This document shows positions 9,731 through 17,927 of a stretch of DNA of 64,000 nt, one piece after another. Origin of the DNA: Spirobacillus cienkowskii (lineage in GTDB: Bacteria > Bdellovibrionota_B > Oligoflexia > Silvanigrellales > Silvanigrellaceae); the NCBI RefSeq assembly GCF_037081835.1, contig NZ_CP146516.1:1759501-1823500 (forward strand), in the 5' to 3' direction. The notes beneath the pieces were generated by a model that worked only from the letters and a program-made list of their open reading frames with translations, was not told the DNA's origin and did not search any database. A program made the translations under genes and the position numbers. Position 1 is the first letter of the stretch; each line of letters starts with the position of its first letter.

Positions 9731-10825
9731 CTACTCTTTTTGACATAAAAACTTAAACTCAGAGTTTAACAAACTAATATTGTCTTTTAGTTGATATACG
9801 CTCGAATAAATTTCTTCAAATGTTTTATCAAAAGCATATTTTTCTCCAAATTTTTCAATTTTTTTAAACTCGACTAGTGCATCCAGATAAATTTTTTCAT
9901 ATAAAAATGACAAATCTTGAACTGTAAATTGCTTTCTAGTTGTTAAAAATTTAATGAGATCATTATTAGTTTTGTGCATTAAATTAAAAATACTTCTAAC
10001 AACAAACTCATACTCTAAAGGTACATTTAAAGTTCTAATTTTTAAAGAAATAGCTACTGTTGCCTCGATAAATCGCTCTGTTAACACAGCAGCTATATAG
10101 ATTGAAAACAAATAATTTTTATGATATATTTTTTGTTTTTTTCTATAAAAATTAATTTCGTTAATCATTAGCCTTAGGCTTTGAATTCTGGAAAAAATTC
10201 TTTCTCTTCTTTTTGTTAATTGCTTAGTTGATTTATCATATTTATGGAAAGTGTATTTTTCTACAGCATCAATATAAAATGTTAATTCTCTTAAAATTGA
10301 TTTAATTTCAAATAAACATTCTTTTTGCAGACGTGGTCTAAGAATTACAGTACATATTAATAAACAAATAGCAAAGGCTGCTATATTTAAAAAAACAAAT
10401 TTTAACGCTTCATTAAAGTTTTTTAAAGAAAAAACTGTATACATTGGAATAATATAAATCCAAATTGAAAATAATGAATCAATTTTATAATATGAAAAAA
10501 TATAAATTAAAAATGTAATTATAAAAATAAAAATACATATTAAAATAAAGTTTTTAGAATAAGGATAAGAAATTAAAATGGCAACTGTTGAAATAAAAAA
10601 AGCTAAAAATAAATTAAATTCAAACCGCCAATATTGTGAACGAACTGCAGACTGCGATAAACTGAGAACAGCAACTCCCATAAAAATTAAGTCATAATCC
10701 CGATAAAAATAAAAAATAAAAAAAACAATTAACAGCGCAAAACAGCTTCTGACACCTTGCATAAATGAGCGGTAGTCACGCTCCCAAACATACAAAAACA
10801 TTTGTAACATAGAATTTTTATTCAT
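9731..10825 (-). CDS. FUSC-like membrane protein
   Basis: It has the same architecture as the gene following it: about six membrane helices in the first 170 residues (including FALLIVFFIFYFYRDY and a long Ile/Phe-rich central block), then a cytoplasmic helical half. The sequences are far apart, so this is not a recent duplicate. ATG 10825 is used; an adjoining TTG lies one codon earlier. It overlaps the pyrE stop by eight bases, placing it at the tail of the pyrimidine run. A role in nucleobase or organic-acid efflux would fit but is conjecture. Confidence 0.7.
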   Translation of the reverse strand: MNKNSMLQMFLYVWERDYRSFMQGVRSCFALLIVFFIFYFYRDYDLIFMGVAVLSLSQSAVRSQYWRFEFNLFLAFFISTVAILISYPYSKNFILICIFIFIITFLIYIFSYYKIDSLFSIWIYIIPMYTVFSLKNFNEALKFVFLNIAAFAICLLICTVILRPRLQKECLFEIKSILRELTFYIDAVEKYTFHKYDKSTKQLTKRRERIFSRIQSLRLMINEINFYRKKQKIYHKNYLFSIYIAAVLTERFIEATVAISLKIRTLNVPLEYEFVVRSIFNLMHKTNNDLIKFLTTRKQFTVQDLSFLYEKIYLDALVEFKKIEKFGEKYAFDKTFEEIYSSVYQLKDNISLLNSEFKFLCQKE

Positions 10826-11462
10826 CAAGTTGCGTTAACCATTCCATTATTATCTTCATTTCTCGGCTTGTGACATAATCTTTTGCATATGCAATATCTA
10901 AAATATCCGTCGTGTTAAAAAGACTTTTGAAAACAAGTTGTTTTGAAGAAAAATTATTGCGCGACGATTTTAAATTATGAGTTGTAATGCTTGTGGCAAT
11001 AATTTTTTTTGTTGCATATCCTGTTAATGACTCTGCTGCTTTGCATAAACTCGCACCCGTTGTGACCATATCATCAACCAACACAATTAGCGCTTGAGTT
11101 GGCAAAGCTCCTTCAATCTGTTGATTGAGTCCATGCTGTTTTGCACTGCCTCTCACATACACAAATCCTGCATTACAGTATTGCGCCAATGCATAAGCGG
11201 GGGCGATGCCTGCTGTTGCTGTTCCTGCAAAAGTCAGGTGATGCATTGAGTTCATATCCAAAAATTCGTCTTTAAGAACCTCAACCCACTTTGCAATAAC
11301 TCTATTTCTTAGGCCAACATGAGAAAAAATTTTTCGGTGGTCAAGATAAACTGGAGCTTCTTTCCCACTTGATAAGGTAAACATTGGATTGGTCGAAATT
11401 TGAATGACTTTCGCTTCAAAAAAACCACGGACAATATCATGGGTCACAGAATCAAGAATCAT
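10818..11462 (-). CDS. pyrE: Orotate phosphoribosyltransferase PyrE
   Basis: PyrE makes orotidine 5'-monophosphate from orotate and PRPP in pyrimidine synthesis. The PRPP-binding motif VLVDDMVTTGASL is intact, as are the upstream FTLSSGKEAPVYLDHRKI and the central GTATAGIAPAYALA stretch. From ATG 11462 the protein is 214 residues, the usual size; GGAG lies ten bases upstream. It overlaps pyrD by 11 bases and the next FUSC gene by eight, indicating one transcript. Confidence 0.93.
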   Translation of the reverse strand: MILDSVTHDIVRGFFEAKVIQISTNPMFTLSSGKEAPVYLDHRKIFSHVGLRNRVIAKWVEVLKDEFLDMNSMHHLTFAGTATAGIAPAYALAQYCNAGFVYVRGSAKQHGLNQQIEGALPTQALIVLVDDMVTTGASLCKAAESLTGYATKKIIATSITTHNLKSSRNNFSSKQLVFKSLFNTTDILDIAYAKDYVTSREMKIIMEWLTQLDE

Positions 11463-12612
11463 GAGCAGCAATCTCCACAATTTTTTGGTAAGGAACTTTA
11501 AGAGAATCAGCAACTTCTGAGGCTAAGCCTAAATTCCACATCATTCCTGTTGCAACCTGAACAACATCAGCTCCTGCTGCAATATAAGAATGAAATTCAC
11601 GTGCTGAGGAAACGCCTCCAACTCCAATAATTCCAAGTTGTTCATTAAGAATTCCAAGTTTTGTTCTCGTTTCTGCTAGCAATGATACCATAGTTAATCC
11701 TTGCTCTAATATCAGCGAACCACACACACCGCCAGAAAGCACACCGCTTCCTAATGCAACATTTCCACTTGGCGTTTTAATATCTGCAGCCACTGTATTA
11801 ATTGCACTAATTGCATGAAGCATCCCCGCAGTTTCAGAAATAAGTCGCTTAACATCTTCTGCGCTGAGAACACCAATTTTAATAATCAGTTTTATATTTG
11901 CTTGAGACTCTAAAATAACTTTATTGACTAATTTTATAATTTTAATTGTTTGTAAAACATCCTGAAAAAGAGGGGTCGCATTTTCGTTTGGACAACTCAA
12001 ATTTATTTCTAATAACTGAAAACCGCTTAACCAAACAGAATGAGTTGCCATTTTAGTGATTTGGAATATATCTTCTAAAAAATCATCATTGCTATTTTGT
12101 GAATGCCAATTCTGTTTGTGACTGCCTTGAAAACTTAATACCACATGCTTCCCACTGCATTTTGCAAACGGAGCCAATTCTTGAAAATCTTTTTGCCAAA
12201 CCTCTGGTTTTTGACTCGGCACACCAAATGAATTTGAAATAGACAAAGGAGAATTAAAATACTCTCTATTTTTAAAATTTTTCCCTATTACATTAGGGTT
12301 ATCATTTACAAAAAGAGATTTTTTATCTGATTGAATATGCAAAATATTTGGCAAATTATGCGCGGGCCAATATTGCGATCTCACTGTTTTATAAACTGGT
12401 AAACAAAAACCTGCTTCTAATGCAACTTTTACATATTCTGTATTTAATAAAGGGCCAGCAGGAACCCCAAATGGAATATGCAATGGAATACCTAAAAAAG
12501 AATATTTTGGTTTTGTTAAATAATTTATCTTTGAAAAACAGCGCTCACTTAAAAACTCGGCTTTAGGACCTTGTTTATAATTATCTTCATAACTTGAAAA
12601 TACATCATACAT
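11452..12612 (-). CDS. pyrD: Dihydroorotate dehydrogenase-like flavoprotein PyrD
   Basis: This TIM-barrel FMN enzyme oxidises dihydroorotate to orotate. FGVPAGPLLN at the start, SISNSFGVPS and INLSCPNENATP are dihydroorotate dehydrogenase landmarks. The Cys in LSCPNE is the position of the catalytic base in class 1 enzymes, where class 2 uses Ser. The FMN phosphate site is IIGVGGVSSAREFHSYIAAG. At 386 residues it is longer than the usual class 1A enzyme (about 310) through insertions in the first half. It overlaps genes on both sides, next to pyrE. Confidence 0.88.
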   Translation of the reverse strand: MYDVFSSYEDNYKQGPKAEFLSERCFSKINYLTKPKYSFLGIPLHIPFGVPAGPLLNTEYVKVALEAGFCLPVYKTVRSQYWPAHNLPNILHIQSDKKSLFVNDNPNVIGKNFKNREYFNSPLSISNSFGVPSQKPEVWQKDFQELAPFAKCSGKHVVLSFQGSHKQNWHSQNSNDDFLEDIFQITKMATHSVWLSGFQLLEINLSCPNENATPLFQDVLQTIKIIKLVNKVILESQANIKLIIKIGVLSAEDVKRLISETAGMLHAISAINTVAADIKTPSGNVALGSGVLSGGVCGSLILEQGLTMVSLLAETRTKLGILNEQLGIIGVGGVSSAREFHSYIAAGADVVQVATGMMWNLGLASEVADSLKVPYQKIVEIAAHDS

Positions 12613-13594
12613 ATTCAGTGATTCCTAATACTTTTTTGCCATTTGCAGTTGCAATTTTAACCAATTCATCAATTTCATAAAAATGATTTGCTTCTAATAA
12701 AACTCGTAATTCTGTAGCCATGTGTCCATCAGAAAATGGTTTATAAATATCAAAAATGTTGTCACTTCCTAATGCAACAGTTAAGCCAGCAGGTACCATT
12801 TCATCAATGGGAGTAACAGAATTGTGTGTTGGGGTTAAACTTTCATTGCGTTTGCTATCTAACCAAGCTGTTGGGCACGCAACAAAACTCAAACCCGCGT
12901 CGTAACACAATTTGTATAATTCTTGCCTATATTTTACTGGATGAGCTGCAATAGAAATTCCATGAATTGCCGTTACTTTACCTTCAAGACCATGGGCAAT
13001 TGTTCTCCTAGCTAACAATTCAGTTTCTTTTTCTTCTGCTGTATTCAGTTGATCAACATGTACATGAACTCTTTTTCCAGTTTGTTTTGCAGCCATTAAT
13101 AATATGTCAATATGCTCTTGTTCAAAACCTCTATCGATAGCCGGCAGCCCGCCAATAATATCGACATACTCAAGAGAAAACTCAAACCACTTGCGCGCAT
13201 TTTTTTGAATTACCCCTTTTAATGTTTGACAAGCTATTAAAAAATTTAATTTTAACTCTTCTTGCGCAAATACTTTTGCTTTTTTTGCTGCAAAAAGAGC
13301 TTTTTCTTGAACCACATCATCGCAATCAATAAATGATAAGCAGTGATTTATATTTTGTTGTTTTTGTAATTTTAAAACTTTTGTTATATTTTTATAAAAA
13401 GTTTCTTCTTTTGTTTCTTTTTTATATTTATCTAATAATTTCCATTTTTCTTGAAGATTTTTGTGAACATTACCTGATTCTTTGATGAAATCATCGATGA
13501 TAACAGAAAAAGCTCGATCTAAATGCGCATGCGCATTTACAAAACCACCTTCACGTTTAATTTTTTCGTATAAATGTTGTAATGGATCCCACAT
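12605..13594 (-). CDS. Cytosine-deaminase-like amidohydrolase
   Basis: This metal-dependent hydrolase resembles the CodA/AtzC group. It shows the metal motif NAHAHLD, then HVHVDQ, AIHGIS and GSDNIFD, matching CodA landmarks in order. Where E. coli cytosine deaminase has His-Cys-Asp-Glu, with Glu as proton shuttle, this protein has His-Val-Asp-Gln. It is 329 residues against about 425 because the flanking beta-sandwich parts are missing. The GGAGG site before ATG 13594 is strong. It leads the pyrD-pyrE overlap chain, pointing to a pyrimidine-related substrate; the reaction is uncertain. Confidence 0.8.
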   Translation of the reverse strand: MWDPLQHLYEKIKREGGFVNAHAHLDRAFSVIIDDFIKESGNVHKNLQEKWKLLDKYKKETKEETFYKNITKVLKLQKQQNINHCLSFIDCDDVVQEKALFAAKKAKVFAQEELKLNFLIACQTLKGVIQKNARKWFEFSLEYVDIIGGLPAIDRGFEQEHIDILLMAAKQTGKRVHVHVDQLNTAEEKETELLARRTIAHGLEGKVTAIHGISIAAHPVKYRQELYKLCYDAGLSFVACPTAWLDSKRNESLTPTHNSVTPIDEMVPAGLTVALGSDNIFDIYKPFSDGHMATELRVLLEANHFYEIDELVKIATANGKKVLGITEYV

Positions 13595-13686
13595 TTAAGT
13601 TGCCTCCAATTTTTTAATACTTCAATTTTTAAGATACTTTCCATCATTTTTTTTGTAAAAATTGGAAAAAGATTAGATTAATAAAT

Positions 13687-14997
13687 TTAATGCAAAATTA
13701 AATCGGATTTGCTTATATTTTCTTTATTTTTTTCGCTATTTAAAGATACAAAATTATACTGTTCTTTTTCTTGAGACATTCGCATTTGCATTGTATAAAT
13801 TTCTATAAATCCTGCTGACGCATTTTGATTAAATGCGTCATTTTTCATAAATGTTGCTAATTTTTCATCAAAAATTCCTTTTTGGGTTTCTATTGCCAAA
13901 ACGTCTAATTTACCTTTAAATAATTTTATTGTAACAACACCCGTTACTTTTTCATTAATTTTTTCAATAAATGCATTTAAATTTTTCATCAATGGCTCAT
14001 GCCATAATGCACCATAACAAAGATAGCCCCATTTTTGATCGACAAGATGCTTAAATTCATTTTCTAATTTTGTACAAACAAATTTTTCGAGTGCTTCGTG
14101 TGCACAAATAATTGTATGTGCCGCAGGTGACTCATAAATGCCACGTACTTTCAATCCAACAATGCGATCTTCAAGATGATGCGAAACCCCCACCCCATGC
14201 AATGCTGCAATGTGATTTAAGTTTTGAATTAAAGATGGCAAATCCATTTCTTTACCATTTAATTTTACTGGAAGTCCTGCTAAAAAACATAACTTTACAA
14301 AACAAGCTTGATTGGGTGTCTCTTCCACTGTGTTACAAACTTGCAAAATATTTTTTAAGTTTGGCACCAAAGAGGGGTTTTCAATTTCACCCCCTTCTGC
14401 CGACACACCCCACATGTTATCGTCATAACTGTAAGGCGAATCGTGTGTTTGTTTAACAGGAATATGATGAAGCGATGCATACTCCAACTCTTCATCACGC
14501 CCCATTCCCCACTCCCTTACAGGAGCAATGATTTTCATGTCCGGCGCAAGAGTTAACACCGTTCCTTCAATGCGCACTTGATCGTTTCCTTTTCCAGTAC
14601 AACCATGTGCGATACAATCACAGTTTTCTTGTCGTGCAATATCAACCGCAATTTTTGCTAACAGAGGACGTCCAAGGGGAGTTGCCAAATGATAATCTCC
14701 TTGATAGCGGGCATTCGCTTTGATTCCTTTTGCAATGTATTCGTAAGCAAATTCTTTTTTTGCATCGACAACAAATGCTTTTTTAGCTCCAAGACATAGC
14801 GCTTTCTGTCTTATTTCTTCTAAATTGTCTGACTGTTGTCCAATATCAATTGTTAATGCAATCACCTCAGCATGATATTGTTCTTGAATCCATTTGAGCA
14901 TAACCGAAGTGTCTAGTCCTCCAGAATATAATAAGACAACCTTACGAATTTCTCCGACTCTGCCTTCATACGAAGCAACTTTTAGATACTTCTGCAT
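13687..14997 (-). CDS. argG: Argininosuccinate synthase
   Basis: ArgG joins citrulline and aspartate using ATP, the penultimate step of arginine synthesis. The ATP-pyrophosphatase P-loop YSGGLDTS is at residues 24-31. TPLGRPLLAK, HGCTGKGNDQVR and SPYSYDDNMWG are all family hallmarks. ATG 14997 has GGAG six bases upstream, giving 436 residues, similar to the longer E. coli-type ArgG. A terminator-like hairpin and a short ORF lie just upstream, which may regulate it. argH is not in the window. Confidence 0.95.
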   Translation of the reverse strand: MQKYLKVASYEGRVGEIRKVVLLYSGGLDTSVMLKWIQEQYHAEVIALTIDIGQQSDNLEEIRQKALCLGAKKAFVVDAKKEFAYEYIAKGIKANARYQGDYHLATPLGRPLLAKIAVDIARQENCDCIAHGCTGKGNDQVRIEGTVLTLAPDMKIIAPVREWGMGRDEELEYASLHHIPVKQTHDSPYSYDDNMWGVSAEGGEIENPSLVPNLKNILQVCNTVEETPNQACFVKLCFLAGLPVKLNGKEMDLPSLIQNLNHIAALHGVGVSHHLEDRIVGLKVRGIYESPAAHTIICAHEALEKFVCTKLENEFKHLVDQKWGYLCYGALWHEPLMKNLNAFIEKINEKVTGVVTIKLFKGKLDVLAIETQKGIFDEKLATFMKNDAFNQNASAGFIEIYTMQMRMSQEKEQYNFVSLNSEKNKENISKSDLILH

Positions 14998-15027
14998 ATT
15001 TAACTCCAACAAAATTAATAAAGAGAT

Positions 15028-15052
15028 AAAAAAAAGCCCCGCAATGCGGAGC
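15028..15052 (-). terminator. Rho-independent terminator or attenuator upstream of argG
   Basis: On the minus strand the sequence GCTCCGC-ATT-GCGGGGC forms a seven-pair stem with one mismatch and is followed by eight T residues. It ends about 30 bases before the argG start. It could end the transcript of the upstream secreted-protein gene, or act as an attenuator of argG, because a promoter-like pair and a short ORF lie between it and that gene. Confidence 0.7.
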
Positions 15053-15058
15053 TAAAAA

Positions 15059-15139
15059 TTAAAAAATAACAAGATCGACACAACAAACTATCTCATATTC
15101 GTCAAAGCACTTAAGATATTTCATATTACTAAAAAACAT
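15059..15139 (-). CDS. Possible 26-residue leader peptide upstream of argG
   Basis: A short ORF starts at ATG 15139 with AAAGG six bases upstream and stops seven bases before the terminator hairpin. The predicted peptide begins MFFSNMKYLK and ends CCVDLVIF. It contains no arginine codon, which argues against classical arginine attenuation in this frame. A separate minimal ATG-AGA-TAG frame (15088-15096) lies inside it. Spacing and the ribosome site are the only support. Confidence 0.28.
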   Translation of the reverse strand: MFFSNMKYLKCFDEYEIVCCVDLVIF

Positions 15140-15181
15140 GACGAACCTTTAAGAAACAAGGGATTAAAAATTATCCAAAGG

Positions 15182-15210
15182 GATGTATTACATTTGTAGA
15201 GGAATGTCAA
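15182..15210 (-). promoter_or_regulatory. Candidate promoter for the argG leader
   Basis: On the minus strand a perfect TTGACA (15205-15210) is followed after 17 bases by TACATC (15182-15187), a weak -10 matching three of six consensus positions. It lies just past the stop of the preceding gene and would start a leader transcript carrying the short ORF and the hairpin before argG. Confidence 0.4.
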
Positions 15211-15213
15211 TTG

Positions 15214-16497
15214 TTAATTTTCTTCTGATAACGTTACAATTGCCAAACTTGAACCAAAAAATTCTCCATCATTCAATTCAAACGAAGCTGATTTAAGATA
15301 TTCTTGATTTTTTCCACCAACGAGCTCTAAACATTCTGAACCATCAAGCTTGCACCGAAATACAGCGCCAACACGATTATCATTATTATCTTTTCTTCCC
15401 TTTGCACCTATAAATATATATTCACTTGTTAAAGCAATACTTGATCCAAAAAAATCATCTTGCGCTAATCCAAGTTCTCTAGCCGATGATTTATTTTGTC
15501 CACCTAAAAATTCGCTACAGTTGTTTCCATCACTATTACACTTAAAAACAGCGCCTATGTCATATTGTTCGGGATCTGAAGGAGGGTAACCGTTTCGTCC
15601 CATTGCACCAACAAACAAATTGTCTGCATTCGAGGCGAGATCAGAACCAAAAGTATCATTGGTACTTAATTTTAAATTGCTAACATTTAATAATGAACAT
15701 TGACTGCCATCTAAATTACATTTAAACACAGCGCCACTTCCACCATTTTTATTTTTTGCACCAACAAATAATTTATTTTTATTGATATTTACACTATAAC
15801 CAAAATGATCATAGGCTGAAAATAATTTATTTTTATCTGTCGCTTTATTTTTACCACCTATAAACTCAATACAACCACGACCATCGGCATTACAACGCAC
15901 CAATACACCCGTCTCATCTTTTGAATTGCTATCTCTCCCATAGGCTCCTGCATAAAGTTTATCGTTGTAAAAAGATAAACTCACACCAAAGTAATCTCCC
16001 GAAAACTGACGCATTCCTCTTCCTTCTGCATCCTGTGCATTAGGAAAACCAACATGACCGCCAATAAATTCTCTGCAATTGTCTCCATTTAATTTGCATT
16101 CAAAAATTGTACCCACATCATCTTTAAAATTTGCGCTCGAAATACTGCCTGCATCTGTTGCTTTTTTATTATTTCTACTAATTGAGCCTATATATATTAA
16201 GTTATCATAGATAAAAAGACTCGATCCAAAACTATCCCCAATATATAAATTAGGTGTGGTATAAGTAGGATTTGAAGAGTCTTTAAATTTTTTATTGCCA
16301 CCCAAAAACTCAATGCAGTTTTTTCCCTCTAAGGTACAGCGAAAAACGGCGCCCTTACCGGATCGATCACTTGCTCCGATTAGCAAATAACTATTTAATT
16401 TATCTGATTTTTCTGCAGATATAGCAAAAAATTGCAAAAAAGATAAAAAGATCAATACAGAAAAATTTTTAATTGAAAAAAAGATAAAATTTTTCAT
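15214..16497 (-). CDS. Secreted FG-GAP-like repeat protein with paired cysteines
   Basis: After a signal peptide (residues 1-28, ending FAISA) the protein is built of about six repeats of roughly 60 residues. Each has the pattern GAVF-x-C-x-L-D-G-x-x-C-x-E-F-x-G-G, then D-x-F-G-S-S-L and I-G-A-x-x-R. The DxFGSSL/GA pattern resembles FG-GAP integrin-type beta-propeller blades; the two regularly placed cysteines per repeat suggest a disulfide in each blade. GGAG lies seven bases before the ATG. Location is periplasmic or extracellular; the ligand is unknown. Confidence 0.75.
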   Translation of the reverse strand: MKNFIFFSIKNFSVLIFLSFLQFFAISAEKSDKLNSYLLIGASDRSGKGAVFRCTLEGKNCIEFLGGNKKFKDSSNPTYTTPNLYIGDSFGSSLFIYDNLIYIGSISRNNKKATDAGSISSANFKDDVGTIFECKLNGDNCREFIGGHVGFPNAQDAEGRGMRQFSGDYFGVSLSFYNDKLYAGAYGRDSNSKDETGVLVRCNADGRGCIEFIGGKNKATDKNKLFSAYDHFGYSVNINKNKLFVGAKNKNGGSGAVFKCNLDGSQCSLLNVSNLKLSTNDTFGSDLASNADNLFVGAMGRNGYPPSDPEQYDIGAVFKCNSDGNNCSEFLGGQNKSSARELGLAQDDFFGSSIALTSEYIFIGAKGRKDNNDNRVGAVFRCKLDGSECLELVGGKNQEYLKSASFELNDGEFFGSSLAIVTLSEEN

Positions 16498-16732
16498 TGT
16501 CTTACTCCAAAAATTTTAACTCACACTATTATACAATTTATAATAACATAAAAAGAAACTTTATATTAAATAAATTTGTGCCTATATTTTAAATTTGCAG
16601 ATGCCAAAATTAAAACAGGTAAATTTTATACTCAGAGTTTGCTAAAAATAATGATAACTTTGTATTTGATAAACCTTTTAGTAAAAATTAACTATTTATT
16701 AAAAGATTATAAAATTCAAAGGTTGACTACCA

Positions 16733-17920
16733 ATGAGAACACTGCTTGCTATAAATTTATTGCTTTCGATTGTTTTTATAGCCTGTAAAAGCACTGAAAG
16801 CACGAGCGATAAAACAAAAAATATAAAAAAAGAAAAATCTGCAAAGGGAAATCCTGATATTAATGCAGTCCACACTATCCCCTATATTATAAATGAAGAT
16901 TATATTACTGATGAAGACTATCCGCATCGCATTGAAAACGAGGGAATTAGCTCAATTGTATTTCATTACACAGCACAATCATTTAAAAAATCACTTCGCT
17001 CGTTAACAACAGGAGGCAATAGCTCGCATTGGCTGATTCCTGCAAGCGGAGATACAATTTACCGCATTGTCAACGAAAACCGCCGCGCCCAACATGCTGG
17101 ATCAAGCCTATGGAAAAATAGAAAAAATATGAATGTAATTTCTGTTGGTATCGAAATTGTTAACTTAGGTTTTAAATGCAAAAATAATAGAAAATCATGC
17201 TCAAAAAAAACAATTGAGTGGCTTGAATTTCCTGAAAAGCAACAAAAGCTTATTGTTTCTTTAGCAAAAGATATTCAACAACGATATAATATTGATCCGC
17301 TATGCGTTATTGGACATGCTGATATTGCTGTTGATAGAAAAGTAGATCCAGGACCACTATTTCCCTGGAAAATGCTTGCTGAAAATGGAATAGGAGCATG
17401 GGCAACTGACGAAGAAATTAAAAAAGAAATAAAAAATATTCAAGATAATATTGGTAATAATATTTCCAGGCTTCTTGTGCAACTCAAACTTTATGAATAC
17501 GGTTATGATATTAGAAAAGATAATGTCTCTAATAAATCAATAGAAAATAAACTTAAAAAAATCAATTATAGTTTAAAACACACAGCTCTTGATGACTATA
17601 CAACATTAAACCAAATTAATGAGTACGGTTTTAAAAAACCCAACAATAATATTTTTGATGACAAAAAAACCAACTTTGCCATTGAAGCATTTATTATGCA
17701 TTATCTTCCTTCTCTCTACTTAGAACATGAAAAAGAAAGTGTCGATGAAATTGTTGACAATCGTTCAAAGCACGATACAGAACACACTCCTGATAGCAAA
17801 TCCGATATGGCAGCAGGCAATCAAGGAGAAACGGATGCGGATAATCTAAAAGTCTTAGCAACTATACAAGCGTTAATGGAAAAATATCCAGCAAAAGTCC
17901 GAATGGGATGTAGTTACTAA
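16733..17920 (+). CDS. N-acetylmuramoyl-L-alanine amidase lipoprotein (AmiD-like)
   Basis: This zinc amidase cleaves peptide stems from muramic acid in peptidoglycan. A lipoprotein signal precedes the lipobox FIAC (Cys near residue 18). The amidase_2 domain covers residues 60-210, with zinc/catalytic motifs IVFHYTA, SHWLI, IVNENRRAQHAG and VIGHADIAVDRKVDPGPLFPW. A peptidoglycan-binding-like helical stretch follows, then an acidic C-terminal tail that departs from AmiD. AAAGG precedes the ATG. Outer-membrane anchoring is inferred from the lipobox. Confidence 0.88.
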   Translation: MRTLLAINLLLSIVFIACKSTESTSDKTKNIKKEKSAKGNPDINAVHTIPYIINEDYITDEDYPHRIENEGISSIVFHYTAQSFKKSLRSLTTGGNSSHWLIPASGDTIYRIVNENRRAQHAGSSLWKNRKNMNVISVGIEIVNLGFKCKNNRKSCSKKTIEWLEFPEKQQKLIVSLAKDIQQRYNIDPLCVIGHADIAVDRKVDPGPLFPWKMLAENGIGAWATDEEIKKEIKNIQDNIGNNISRLLVQLKLYEYGYDIRKDNVSNKSIENKLKKINYSLKHTALDDYTTLNQINEYGFKKPNNNIFDDKKTNFAIEAFIMHYLPSLYLEHEKESVDEIVDNRSKHDTEHTPDSKSDMAAGNQGETDADNLKVLATIQALMEKYPAKVRMGCSY

Positions 17921-17927
17921 AAAAAGA

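Noticed and set aside
15088-15096. Met-Arg-stop minimal frame in the argG leader as a functional arginine sensor
   Set aside because: No ribosome site precedes it; a three-codon match to ATG-AGA-TAG is easily chance, so it is mentioned only as part of the leader finding.
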